DNA of 35,811 nt. It comes from an uncultured Dorea sp. (lineage in GTDB: Bacteria > Bacillota_A > Clostridia > Lachnospirales > Lachnospiraceae). The notes beneath the pieces were generated by a model that saw only the letters and a program-made list of their open reading frames with translations, made no database searches and was not told where the DNA came from. How positions within the stretch are numbered: position 1 is the stretch's first letter; each line of letters begins with the position of its first letter. The position numbers and the translations under genes were made by a program. Location of the stretch: contig CAJTRM010000017.1 of the NCBI GenBank assembly GCA_910578865.1, positions 35,272 through 71,082 on the forward strand. Reading direction: 5' to 3'. Below are positions 22,839 to 31,596 of the stretch, piece after piece.

Positions 22839-24443
22839 TTACACCAGATTTTCCAGTGCAGATAACTCGATCGGAATGCCCTTCTTATATCTTTCGATAA
22901 ATACTTCGTACCCCTTTACGTCCTTCGGATCCGGGGATATACTTGTTCCGGCATTTCCGGCAAATACCTTCTTCTCCAGATACTCCTCCAGGCTCTCGCC
23001 CTCTTCCCTGCGGATCATATAGGAGGCGAGAAGCGCCATTCCCCACGGGCCGCCCTCACCGGCTGTCTCCATCACAGATACCGGAGTGTTGATCGCCGCC
23101 GCGAGAATGCTCTGTCCGACACCTTTTGTCTTGAACAGGCCGCCATGCCCAAGTACAGAATCAATGACGACATTTTCTTCCTTTACAAGCAGGTCCATGC
23201 CCACCTTGATCGCTCCCAGCGCGGTAAATAAGTTGGCGCGCATAAAGTTTGCAAGATTAAAATTGCTCTTCGGTGAGCGAACGACCAACGGACGCCCCTC
23301 CGGAACTCCCGTAATATTTTCCCCGGAAAGATAACCGTAGGAAAGAAGTCCGCCGCAGTCTGCGTCTCCTTCTAACGCTTTGTTATACAGCGTTGCGAAC
23401 AACTGATTCATATCTACGTCGATTCCAAAGCTCTCTGCAAATTCTCTGAAGATCCCTGCCCAGGCATTGAGGTCAGAAGTACAGTTATTTGCGTGGACCA
23501 TTGCAACCAGACTTCCGTCGGGTGTTGTAACCATGTCAAGCTCCGGATAAACTTTACTCAGCTCTTTCTCAAGAACTACCATTGCAAATACAGAAGTTCC
23601 CGCAGAAACGTTACCTGTACGTCTGGCAACACTGTTTGTCGCTGCCATCCCTGTTCCCGCGTCTCCCTCAGGCGCGCAGAGCGGGATACCTGCTTTTAGA
23701 TTTCCTGTTTCATCCAGCAGCTTCGCTCCCTCCTCAGTCAGCGCTCCTGCACGCTCTCCGGCAACCAGCACCTTCGGAAGAATATCTCTCAGCTTCCAGG
23801 AAAATCCCCGGTCTGCAGCAAGCTCATCGAACTGCCCGATCATCCTGCCATTATAATCTCTGGTCTCCGGATCAATGGGGAACATACCGGAGGCGTCTCC
23901 TACACCAAGCACTCTCTCACCGGTAAGCTGCCAGTGAATGTAACCGGACAGCGTGGTGAGATAGTCTATCTCCCTGACATGTTCCTCGCCGTTTAAAATC
24001 GCCTGATACAGATGTGCAATGCTCCATCTGAGCGGAATATTGTACCGGAACAGCTCTGTCAAAGCTTCCGCTGCCGGCCCGGTTGTCCCGTTCCGCCATG
24101 TCCGGAAGGGAACCAGCAGCTCCCTTTCTTTGTTAAATGCCATATAACCGTGCATCATCGCGCTGAATCCGACAGCGCCGATGGTGGTAAGTGTCGTATC
24201 ATATTTCTCTTCCACATCCTCTGCCATTTTCCGGTAGCTGTCCCGAAGCCCTGTCCAGATATCATCCAGAGTATATGTCCAGATCCCGTGATCCAGACGG
24301 TTTTCCCATTCATGGTCGCCGGACGCAATCGGATGATGGTCTTCATCCACCAGCACGGCTTTAATTCTTGTAGAACCGAATTCCAGACCAAGAACCGTTC
24401 TGCCGCTCTCAATCATTTTTCTGATATTTTCGTAATCTCCCAT
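22839..24443 (-). CDS. araB: FGGY-family carbohydrate kinase, probable L-ribulokinase
   Basis: The product has 534 residues with an FGGY kinase fold: ATP phosphate loop LGLEFGSTRIKAVLVD at the N-terminus, substrate region FSAMMHGYMAF with TWRNGTT, and the C-terminal nucleotide half with GNVSAGTSVFA and GHGGLFKTKGVGQSILAAA. It lies between araA and araD, so L-ribulose is the expected substrate. Members of this group are often annotated as xylulokinase-like, and sequence alone does not separate the two. The ATG at 24443 has a GGGGGA-type ribosome site. Spacing to araA is 17 bp. Confidence 0.88.
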   Translation of the reverse strand: MGDYENIRKMIESGRTVLGLEFGSTRIKAVLVDEDHHPIASGDHEWENRLDHGIWTYTLDDIWTGLRDSYRKMAEDVEEKYDTTLTTIGAVGFSAMMHGYMAFNKERELLVPFRTWRNGTTGPAAEALTELFRYNIPLRWSIAHLYQAILNGEEHVREIDYLTTLSGYIHWQLTGERVLGVGDASGMFPIDPETRDYNGRMIGQFDELAADRGFSWKLRDILPKVLVAGERAGALTEEGAKLLDETGNLKAGIPLCAPEGDAGTGMAATNSVARRTGNVSAGTSVFAMVVLEKELSKVYPELDMVTTPDGSLVAMVHANNCTSDLNAWAGIFREFAESFGIDVDMNQLFATLYNKALEGDADCGGLLSYGYLSGENITGVPEGRPLVVRSPKSNFNLANFMRANLFTALGAIKVGMDLLVKEENVVIDSVLGHGGLFKTKGVGQSILAAAINTPVSVMETAGEGGPWGMALLASYMIRREEGESLEEYLEKKVFAGNAGTSISPDPKDVKGYEVFIERYKKGIPIELSALENLV

Positions 24444-24460
24444 AGCATGCGTCCCCCTGT

Positions 24461-25960
24461 CTACTTGCGGAACACAGCGCTATTCCAGAGAAGTTCATTT
24501 TTAAACTGCCGTATGGTAGTATCCTTGTCAATATAAACCGCCTCGATACCCATTGCGGCCGCCCAGTCACCCATCTGCTCAGCAGTAAGGTCATAAGAAA
24601 ATGCTGTATGGTGTGCACCGCCTGCCAGAATCCACGCCTCGGCCCCTGTCTTGAGATTCGGCTGCGGTGTCCAGAATGCTGTTGCAACCGGAAGCTTTGG
24701 CATCGGTTTTTCATTCTTTTTACACACTACATCATTAATGATCAGTCGGAACCGGTCTCCAAGATCAATCAGGGATGTTGCAATCGCAGGGCCTGTCTTT
24801 GACGTAAATACAAGCCTTGCCGGATCTTCCCTGTTTCCCATGGAAAGAGGCTGCTCCTTAATACTAATCTTACCGTCTGCAATAGACGGACACACTTCCA
24901 GCATATGCGCCTGCAGAATACCTTCCTTGCCCGGAACCAGATTGTAAGTATAATCCTCCATAAAAGAGGTTCCCTTTGCATCCTTCATTCCCTGAGTCAT
25001 AATCTTCATTACCCGGACCATAGCGGCTGTCTTCCAGTCTCCTTCACCGCCGAACCCATAGCCTTTTTCCATCAGTCTCTGGATCGCAAGGCCCGGAAGC
25101 TGCTTCAGAGACCCAAGATCACCGAAATGAGTAACGATCGCATGATAATCCTTCTCCTGGAGAAACCGTTCAAACCCGATCTCAATCCCGGCCTGTACTG
25201 CCACATGCTCACGGAATTCCTTTTCGTCTCTTCCTTCCAGAAGGATCTCATATTTATCGTAATATTCATCTACAAGGGCATTGATATCCCCCTGCGGCAC
25301 GGCCTCCACTGCTTCTGCAATCTCATTCACCGGCCATGCATCTACTTCCCATCCGAATTTGATCTGCGCCTCTACCTTGTCTCCCTCGGTAACGGCAACA
25401 TTTCTCATATTGTCTGCAATTCTCATAACACGCACATGGCTACTCTCAATGATACCGACAGCCGTACGCATCCAGGAACCGATTCTTTCCTTTACGTCTT
25501 CATCCTCCCAGTATCCCATGACTACCTTGCGTTCCATGCCCAGGCGGCTGAAAATATGCCCGTATTCCCTGTCGCCGTGCGCTGCCTGGTTTTCATTCAT
25601 AAAATCCATATCTATGGTGTCGTATGGGATTTCCCTGTTAAACTGAGTATGCAGATGAAGCAGCGGCTTCCTGAACTCCTGGAGCCCTAAGATCCAGGAC
25701 TTGGCCGGTGAAAATGTATGCATCCATGTAATAATCCCGGCACATTCTTCGTTCATATTTGCCTCATTGAAAGTTCTCCTGATCAATTCGTTCGTAATGA
25801 GTGTAGGTTTCCAGACCACTTCATACGGAAGAAGCCCGGACTTATTAAATTCCTCCACAATAATCCTGGAATGCTCTGCCACATGCGCAAGGCATTCATC
25901 TCCGTACAGATCCTGTGATCCGGTACAAAACCAAAACTGATATTTTTTCGTCTTTAACAT
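24461..25960 (-). CDS. araA: L-arabinose isomerase
   Basis: The product has 499 residues, the usual length. The N-terminus reads FWFCTGSQDLYGDECL and TWMHTFSPAKSWI follows, both hallmarks of AraA. The catalytic region FGGEGDWKTAAMVRVMK carries a metal-binding Glu and SFMEDYTYNL the second, while GGAHHTAFSYDL holds the C-terminal His. It converts L-arabinose to L-ribulose in the cytoplasm. The ATG at 25960 has AAAGGAG upstream and lies 4 bp after the araR stop, so regulator and enzymes are co-transcribed. Confidence 0.97.
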   Translation of the reverse strand: MLKTKKYQFWFCTGSQDLYGDECLAHVAEHSRIIVEEFNKSGLLPYEVVWKPTLITNELIRRTFNEANMNEECAGIITWMHTFSPAKSWILGLQEFRKPLLHLHTQFNREIPYDTIDMDFMNENQAAHGDREYGHIFSRLGMERKVVMGYWEDEDVKERIGSWMRTAVGIIESSHVRVMRIADNMRNVAVTEGDKVEAQIKFGWEVDAWPVNEIAEAVEAVPQGDINALVDEYYDKYEILLEGRDEKEFREHVAVQAGIEIGFERFLQEKDYHAIVTHFGDLGSLKQLPGLAIQRLMEKGYGFGGEGDWKTAAMVRVMKIMTQGMKDAKGTSFMEDYTYNLVPGKEGILQAHMLEVCPSIADGKISIKEQPLSMGNREDPARLVFTSKTGPAIATSLIDLGDRFRLIINDVVCKKNEKPMPKLPVATAFWTPQPNLKTGAEAWILAGGAHHTAFSYDLTAEQMGDWAAAMGIEAVYIDKDTTIRQFKNELLWNSAVFRK

Positions 25961-25964
25961 CGTC

Positions 25965-27056
25965 TTAATCTCCTTTAATCCTTGTGGAATTTCTCACAAC
26001 CAATTCTGACTGCAACTCCACGCTTTCCGATACTTTTTCACTGTTTAACAGGGCAAGCATGATCGACGCCGCATTTCCTGCCAGCTCAACAACCGGATTA
26101 TTTACCGATGTAAGCGGCACATCACAGTAACCTGCCAGATCAGAATTGTCGATACCGACAACCGACAGATCCTCCGGAATAGCAATGCCGCGAACCTTAC
26201 AGATATTTACAAGCTTAACCGCAACCTCGTCATTGTAACATACACACCCGGTACACCCCTCAAGACGCCGCAGATAAAAGTCTCCGTTCTGCTCCATTTC
26301 ATGCAGATCCATCGTATCTATCCAGCTGATATATTCACCCTTTACCTTGATGTCATGTTCCATCAGGGCTGCCATATACCCGGCATAACGCTTATGCCCC
26401 TGGCCGTCGTCAAGCTTAAAAACCGCACCGATCTTCCTGTGCCCGCACTCCAGCAAATGCTCTGTCGCCGTCTTGCCGGCCCAAAAATCATCCATACTGA
26501 CATGCAGCGCAGACAACTCCGGATAACTGCTGTTGATAAACACAACCGGAACCCCATTGCGCTTAAGTTCCCGGTACAGATCAAGATTCGGATTAGGAAG
26601 GCCGCTTTTGGTCGTCTCTGCAATGACTCCGTCGATCATATCTTCCTTGAGAAAATTCTCAAGAATATGGCGTTCCCTCTCCACTGCATTGTGTGTAAAT
26701 GCTATCTGCAGCGTATAATCTGCCTTTGACAGGACCCGTTCAATTTCATTAATGATCCCCGGAAAAATATATTCGTCAACATATGTCACCATAATAGCTA
26801 TCCGCATAGTTTTTTTCTTTCTATTGACGCCTCTCCTGCTGTCTTTTACATAGGTGCCGCTCCCGCGGATACTGACCACCAGCCCATTGTCCCCAAGAAC
26901 GGAAATAGCATGGCGGACTGTCTGACGGCTCACTTTAAAGATGGATACAAGCCTGTTCTCTGAATAAATCTTATCTCCCTCTGCCAGATCTCCGTTTTCT
27001 ATCTTCTCTGTGATCCAATTGACAATCTCCTCATATTTCGCCTGTTCTCCTGCCAT
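25965..27056 (-). CDS. araR: Arabinose repressor AraR (GntR head, LacI-type ligand domain)
   Basis: The product has 363 residues from the ATG at 27056; the ribosome site is weak (GGGAA), and an in-frame TTG at 27068 has none. Residues 1-75 are a GntR winged helix (SENRLVSIFKVSRQTVRHAI, GSGTYV). From about 85 on a LacI/PBP1-type ligand domain follows (IAIMVTYVDEYIFPGII, GVPVVFINSS, VVGIDNSDLAGY). This hybrid is the AraR architecture of B. subtilis and clostridia. Arabinose would release it from DNA. It lies between the transporter and isomerase genes, and AraR-like boxes lie upstream of the transporter. Confidence 0.92.
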   Translation of the reverse strand: MAGEQAKYEEIVNWITEKIENGDLAEGDKIYSENRLVSIFKVSRQTVRHAISVLGDNGLVVSIRGSGTYVKDSRRGVNRKKKTMRIAIMVTYVDEYIFPGIINEIERVLSKADYTLQIAFTHNAVERERHILENFLKEDMIDGVIAETTKSGLPNPNLDLYRELKRNGVPVVFINSSYPELSALHVSMDDFWAGKTATEHLLECGHRKIGAVFKLDDGQGHKRYAGYMAALMEHDIKVKGEYISWIDTMDLHEMEQNGDFYLRRLEGCTGCVCYNDEVAVKLVNICKVRGIAIPEDLSVVGIDNSDLAGYCDVPLTSVNNPVVELAGNAASIMLALLNSEKVSESVELQSELVVRNSTRIKGD

Positions 27057-27102
27057 GCCATTTCCCAACTTTCTGTTTTATTTTCCGGCAGCCAGGCAAT
27101 GA

Positions 27103-28275
27103 TTAATTTTTCTTCTTGGAAGAGATAACATCAAATGTAACTGCTCCAAGAAGAACAAGGCCTTTTACAACCTTCTGGAGATCTGTAGATAATCCGCACA
27201 GAACCATTCCATTATTCAATATACCCATAACGAATGCACCTACGACCGCTCCTATAATTGTACCGACACCGCCTGCTGCCGCTGCACCTCCAATATAGCA
27301 TGCGCCGATCGCATCAAGCTCAATCCCGTCGCCTGCCTTTGGTGTTGCAGAACCTGCACGCGCCGCAAGGATAATACCTGCAACTGCGCCTAAAAATCCC
27401 ATATTCGTATACACCCAGAAAAACACGCGCTTTGTATTGATACCGGACAACCTTGCAGCTTTCATATTTCCGCCCAGAGCATAAATCTGACGCCCTGCCA
27501 CCGTCTTGCTCGTAACAAACTGATAGATGGCAACAATAACTGCCATTATGATAAGAACGATCGGAATACCATTATAGCATGCAAGCTTGTATGCATAAAA
27601 CCATACAATGCCCAGAATGATCGCGTCCTTAACGATCACCTGCCATGCCGGGATCAGCGCAAAGCCATATTTTTTCTTAGATGCAATTGATTTTAATTCA
27701 GATAAAATAATTAATACTGTAGCAACCGCCGCTACAAGAATCGTAACAATATCAAGTGTCCCTTCTCCGAACGGAACCTTCTTCGTAACAAAGAAGCCCG
27801 CGCCTACGAATTTGAAAGCATCCGGAACCGGCCCGACAGTCTGGGACGCAAGGAATGTATATGTAAGTCCCCGGCCGATAAGCATGGAGGCCAGCGTAGC
27901 TACAAACGGAGGCACGCTCATATAGGCAATAAAAAATCCGTTAAACACGCCAAACGCCAGACCGACTAAAACAGCTGCCAAAAACCCTGCCGGTATACTC
28001 ATACCTGACTCACAAACAAGTTTCGCAGCAACCGCGCCGCAAAGTGCCACATAAGAACCGACACCAAGGTCAATATTACCTGTAAGTACACAGAGCAGCA
28101 TGCCTGTCGCAAGAATAACGATATAACCGTTCTGCATCAGAAGGTTATTCATATTCATAGGCGTTGCATTAGACCCTCCCGTCAGGATATAAAAAATAAT
28201 ATAAATTGCCAGCAGGGCCAAAACCATGCCATATTGCTTCAAATTCAAATTAACTGTATTTTTCTTCTCCATCAT
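27103..28275 (-). CDS. mmsB: Multiple-monosaccharide ABC transporter permease
   Basis: The product has 390 residues with about ten membrane segments and the BPD_transp_2 pattern: GNIDLGVGSYVALCGA near residue 65, IAYMSVPPFVATLASMLIGRGL, YALGGNMKAARLSGI and GIELDAIGACYIGGAAAAGG. It matches the GguB/MmsB branch that imports arabinose, xylose or galactose. The start overlaps the ATPase stop by one base (TAATG); a second ATG follows at once and either may be used. Together with the ATPase and lipoprotein genes it makes the arabinose importer of this operon. Confidence 0.93.
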   Translation of the reverse strand: MMEKKNTVNLNLKQYGMVLALLAIYIIFYILTGGSNATPMNMNNLLMQNGYIVILATGMLLCVLTGNIDLGVGSYVALCGAVAAKLVCESGMSIPAGFLAAVLVGLAFGVFNGFFIAYMSVPPFVATLASMLIGRGLTYTFLASQTVGPVPDAFKFVGAGFFVTKKVPFGEGTLDIVTILVAAVATVLIILSELKSIASKKKYGFALIPAWQVIVKDAIILGIVWFYAYKLACYNGIPIVLIIMAVIVAIYQFVTSKTVAGRQIYALGGNMKAARLSGINTKRVFFWVYTNMGFLGAVAGIILAARAGSATPKAGDGIELDAIGACYIGGAAAAGGVGTIIGAVVGAFVMGILNNGMVLCGLSTDLQKVVKGLVLLGAVTFDVISSKKKN

Positions 28276-29828
28276 TAAGCCCCTTTCTGATTATTATGCT
28301 GCATAATGCATTTCATAATCTTTTCCTGTGATAATTCATCCTTTGACAATTCTCCTGCAATCCGGCCCTCATTCAGGACATATGTCCTGTCACAGGTGCC
28401 GATAATCTCCGGCATCTCAGAAGAAATAACGATAACCGCTTTGCCCGCTTTTGCCAAATCGTTGATCGCACAATAGATCTCATACTTGGCGCCTACATCG
28501 ATACCGCGAGTAGGCTCATCAAGGATCAGAACGTCTGGTTCTGTAAGCATCCATTTTGCCAATACAACTTTTTGCTGATTACCACCAGACAAGGAACCTA
28601 CCGTCTGGTTGATGGAGTTCGCTTTGATATTGATTCGCTCTTTATATTTCTCGGCAGCTAATATTTCATTATTACTGTCTACCACGCCATTTTTGGAAAA
28701 AAACCCGCGCAGCGCTGCCAATGTCATATTCCATTTTATATCATTTATCAAAATGAGTCCATACGTTTTTCTATCTTCTGAAGTATATGCGATCTTATTT
28801 TCAATAGCGTCCTTTACGCTTGAGATCTTGACCTGCTTTCCGTGCATATAGACCTCGCCGCTAATCTTCTGGCCGTACTCACGCCCAAATAGGCTCATGG
28901 CAAATTCAGTCCTTCCTGCCCCCATAAGCCCGGCCAGGCCTACAACTTCTCCGGCCCTCACCTTTATATTAATATTTTTAAGCATCTGACGGCTCGCATC
29001 TTCCGGGTTAAACACATTCCAGTTTTTAACCTCCAGAACCACATCCCCAATCGGACAGTCGGTCCGCTCCGGATAACGGTTTGTCAGTTCACGCCCGACC
29101 ATCCCCTTGATGATACGGTCCTCAGTAAACTCATCTACACCTTTGATCAAAGTTTCAATCGTATGTCCGTCACGTATAACTGTAATGGAATCCGCCACAT
29201 AACTGATCTCGTTTAATTTGTGAGAAATAATGATACAGGTGATGCCCTGTTCTTTAAGCTTCAGCATGATCTCGAGAAGCTGTGCGCTTTCTTCGTCGTT
29301 AAGGGCCGCAGTAGGCTCGTCAAGAATCAGCAGATCCACCTTTTTTGCGAGTGCTTTCGCAATCTCTATAAGCTGTTGTTTCCCCACACCAAGAGAATTG
29401 ACCGGCGCCTCCAGGTTCTCGTCTCCCAGGCCAACCTTTTCCAGCATCTCCTTCGCCCGGCTCCGCGTTGCCGTCCAGTTAATCACCCCGCGCATGGACG
29501 TCTGCTCGTTTCCCATAAACACATTTTCCGCAATGGAGAGATAGGGACTGAGGGCAAGCTCCTGATGAATGATAACGATCCCCTTTTTCTCGCTGTCTTT
29601 AATGTTATGGTTTTTTACCAGGTCGCCGTTATACATAATATCTCCCGAGTAAGTTCCAAAGGGGTATATTCCGGATAACACATTCATCAAGGTAGATTTC
29701 CCCGCACCATTTTCACCGCAAAGAGCATGTATTTCCCCGCGCTTCACCTTCAGATTTACATCGTCCAGTGCCTTAACGCCGGAGAACTCTTTTGTGATAT
29801 GGTTCATTTCCAGAATGTAATCAGACAT
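28275..29828 (-). CDS. mmsA: Multiple-monosaccharide ABC transporter ATP-binding protein
   Basis: The product has 517 residues with two ABC domains. The first is complete: GENGAGKST, SLGVGKQQLIEIAKAL, LLILDEPTAALN. The second has the degenerate Walker A GLMGAGRTE usual for sugar importers of the CUT2 type, with LSGGNQQKVVLAKWM and VLILDEPTRGIDVGAK intact. The ATG at 29828 has AAGGAG upstream. It energises import by the permease that follows it. The gap to the upstream binding-protein gene holds a strong hairpin. Confidence 0.95.
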   Translation of the reverse strand: MSDYILEMNHITKEFSGVKALDDVNLKVKRGEIHALCGENGAGKSTLMNVLSGIYPFGTYSGDIMYNGDLVKNHNIKDSEKKGIVIIHQELALSPYLSIAENVFMGNEQTSMRGVINWTATRSRAKEMLEKVGLGDENLEAPVNSLGVGKQQLIEIAKALAKKVDLLILDEPTAALNDEESAQLLEIMLKLKEQGITCIIISHKLNEISYVADSITVIRDGHTIETLIKGVDEFTEDRIIKGMVGRELTNRYPERTDCPIGDVVLEVKNWNVFNPEDASRQMLKNINIKVRAGEVVGLAGLMGAGRTEFAMSLFGREYGQKISGEVYMHGKQVKISSVKDAIENKIAYTSEDRKTYGLILINDIKWNMTLAALRGFFSKNGVVDSNNEILAAEKYKERINIKANSINQTVGSLSGGNQQKVVLAKWMLTEPDVLILDEPTRGIDVGAKYEIYCAINDLAKAGKAVIVISSEMPEIIGTCDRTYVLNEGRIAGELSKDELSQEKIMKCIMQHNNQKGA

Positions 29829-29870
29829 TTCCTCAACTCCTTTTCATAAATGTCGTATTGCTAACTAATG

Positions 29871-29901
29871 TGAGGGCGGCAGCATCTTGCCGCCGCCCTC
29901 A
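29871..29901 (-). promoter_or_regulatory. Intercistronic hairpin between binding protein and ATPase genes
   Basis: TGAGGGCGGC (29871-29880) pairs perfectly with GCCGCCCTCA (29892-29901) around an 11-nt loop. No T run follows on the minus strand. Such hairpins after a binding-protein gene commonly protect its mRNA or partly reduce read-through, giving more binding protein than membrane subunits. Confidence 0.75.
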
Positions 29902-29920
29902 TACTCTTTGTCATTAAGTA

Positions 29921-31024
29921 TTACTCAGCCTTCTTAATATCCTCTTCTGTATAATATCCGCTGTCAATTACAAGCTCTTTGTAATTGTCTTTATCAAGAG
30001 ATACTGGCTCGCAAAGATATGATGGAACAACCAATACGTTGTTGTCATATGTTTCTGTATCGTTGATCTCCGGCTCACTTCCTTCTAACACTGCCTGTAC
30101 CATTGTTACACACTTCTCAGCAAGGAGTCCTGTGTCTTTGAAAATGGTCTGTGTCTGTTTGCCTTCAATAATGTTCTTAACAGCCATAACTTCTGCATCC
30201 TGACCTGTGATTAACGGCCAGTTGTCAGCCGTATAGCCCGCACCCTCTAAAGCTGCCTTAATACCATAGGCAAATCCGTCAAAAGCTGAACATGCAATGT
30301 CAAGATCCTCATCTGCATAGAAGCCTGTAAGATAGTTTTCGCAGTTCTGCTGAGCTGTCTCCTGAGACCATCTTAAAATACATGTATCATCAAAAGATGT
30401 CCTTCCTGATTTGCAAACCAGTTTACCATTGTCAAGGTACGGCTGAAGTACAGACATTACCCCTTTGTGAAGAAGCACTGCATTGTTGTCATCCGGTGAA
30501 CCCATAAAGAACTCAATTGTCTGAGGCTCTGCTGCATTTGCAAGATCTGCCTTTGTCTCAATATACTCGCCGATCTTTCTGCCAACGCCTTCATTGTCGA
30601 AAGATGCATAATAGCTTACCGCATCTGTATCCATGAGCAGACGGTCATATGCGATAACCGGAATCTCTGCCTGCTTTGCCTGATCCAACACATTTATGAG
30701 GGCGCCGGAATCAATCGCTGCTACTACAAGACAGTCAACGCCCTGAGCGATCATTGTCTCAAGCTGACTTGTCTGTGTAGGAATGTCATCCTCTGCATAC
30801 TGAAGATCTACTTCATAGCCAAGTGCCTCCAACTGTTGCTTCATATTGTCTCCGTCTTTGATCCATCTCTCGGAGCTCTGCGTCGGCATAGCAACTCCGA
30901 CTTTCTTACCGTTGCTCTCCTTCTTCTCTCCATCTCCGCTACCGCCGGAGCTGCTGTTTCCACATGCCATCAGTGACAGCGCCATTGCGCCTATCAAAAG
31001 CACGCTTAAGAGTCTCTTTTTCAT
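29921..31024 (-). CDS. chvE: Sugar-binding lipoprotein (ChvE-like)
   Basis: The product has 367 residues from the ATG at 31024, preceded by AGGAGGAAAGAG. A lipoprotein signal peptide ends with LMAC, so Cys21 would be lipidated. A Ser/Gly/Lys-rich linker follows. The mature part is a type I periplasmic-binding fold: VGVAMPTQSSERWI, DCLVVAAIDSGALINVL, VIAYDRLLMDTDAVSYY and a hinge with ITGQDAEVMAVKNI. This is the ChvE/XylF branch for pentoses and galactose. It is the first gene of the arabinose operon, and the long leader upstream contains the regulatory sites. A ten-base C tract lies 56 bp upstream of the start. Confidence 0.94.
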   Translation of the reverse strand: MKKRLLSVLLIGAMALSLMACGNSSSGGSGDGEKKESNGKKVGVAMPTQSSERWIKDGDNMKQQLEALGYEVDLQYAEDDIPTQTSQLETMIAQGVDCLVVAAIDSGALINVLDQAKQAEIPVIAYDRLLMDTDAVSYYASFDNEGVGRKIGEYIETKADLANAAEPQTIEFFMGSPDDNNAVLLHKGVMSVLQPYLDNGKLVCKSGRTSFDDTCILRWSQETAQQNCENYLTGFYADEDLDIACSAFDGFAYGIKAALEGAGYTADNWPLITGQDAEVMAVKNIIEGKQTQTIFKDTGLLAEKCVTMVQAVLEGSEPEINDTETYDNNVLVVPSYLCEPVSLDKDNYKELVIDSGYYTEEDIKKAE

Positions 31025-31079
31025 ACTCTTTCCTCCTATTCTGCAGCCAAGTGCTGCTTGTTTTGTTGTGTCAATTTTA

Positions 31080-31089
31080 CCCCCCCCCC
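31080..31089. repeat. Homopolymer tract of ten C (G on the coding strand)
   Basis: Ten consecutive C bases lie in the leader of the ChvE-like gene, 56 bp before its start codon, in an otherwise AT-rich stretch. On the minus strand the G tract follows directly after TGTATA, so it could fall at or near a transcription start. Length changes by slippage could alter expression. Confidence 0.85.
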
Positions 31090-31171
31090 TATACATTTTC
31101 AAGTCTCAATAGTTTACAAATTTACATACAACTTTTTGTGCAAATGGATATTTATTCCATTTTTATCCATT

Positions 31172-31187
31172 GTTGTATGTATACAAC
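31172..31187. promoter_or_regulatory. AraR-like operator
   Basis: GTTGTATGTATACAAC has perfect 7-bp arms (GTTGTAT, ATACAAC) around GT. It resembles the known B. subtilis AraR box ATTTGTACGTACAAAT in its TTGTA...TACAA halves. A partial copy (TTTACATACAAC) lies at 31121-31132, about five helical turns away. Both are upstream of the ChvE-like gene. Confidence 0.6.
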
Positions 31188-31264
31188 TTTTTCATTTTTA
31201 TGCAATTTGAACTATATATTTTTACATTTTGTTCATAAACCATTCATATTTACAACAGCATTTT

Positions 31265-31279
31265 TTGTACACCGTACAA
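31265..31279. promoter_or_regulatory. Second AraR-like dyad
   Basis: TTGTAC and GTACAA flank ACC in a perfect 15-bp dyad. The half-sites are identical to those of the B. subtilis AraR box, but the spacing is 3 bp longer. It lies about 86 bp (eight turns) beyond the first box, which would suit looping. Confidence 0.45.
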
Positions 31280-31509
31280 GTTAAACGGATCATTTCATCT
31301 ATCCTCTGGTCACGAATGATTTTTTCCATCTGTGCCGCCAAGATAAAGGAAAAAATGAACATGAAAAGCCGATTAATTTTCATTTTATTGAAAATCAACC
31401 GGCCATGTACTATTAGGCTTTTATTCTATTTTTGTGAGCATATTCCTATTTATGCTGCAGACTGGAAGCTGTCGGGTTGTTTACATAAATAAAATATCAT
31501 TTTTACGGG

Positions 31510-31596
31510 CTATTTAAGTACTCCATACTGCTCATCTGTAACTGGCTCTAACCATTCGCTTGAGCCATCCCTGCCTGGTACTTCTATGTTATAGAG
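31510..31596 (-). pseudogene. C-terminal remnant of a lost gene after the flavodoxin gene
   Basis: In another frame directly after the flavodoxin stop, 28 codons without a start end in a coding-like tail (NIEVPGRDGSSEWLEPV, then DEQYGVLK and a stop). The tail looks like the C-terminus of a small cytoplasmic enzyme of the kind often found beside aldo/keto reductases. The body of the gene is gone, so a deletion has probably joined it to the flavodoxin gene. The family is not certain. Confidence 0.4.

Larger units (their letters stand above)
31025..31509. other. Long regulatory leader of the arabinose operon
   Basis: This gene-free stretch of about 485 bp is AT-rich. It holds the C tract (31080-31089), an imperfect AraR-like site at about 31121-31132, an 8-bp inverted repeat at 31143-31171, the AraR-like box at 31172-31187, a further dyad at 31265-31279 and, at 31436-31467, a degenerate copy of the 3' end of the small ORF at 33759. 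Small plus-strand ORFs here lack ribosome sites and look spurious. A definite -35/-10 pair for the operon could not be singled out. Confidence 0.6.

Noticed and set aside
24905..25690. Plus-strand ORF of 261 codons
   Set aside because: It is antisense to araA, with no ribosome site or known motif.
31229..31492. Plus-strand ORF in the arabinose leader
   Set aside because: It has no ribosome site, an AT-driven composition, and crosses the regulatory dyads.
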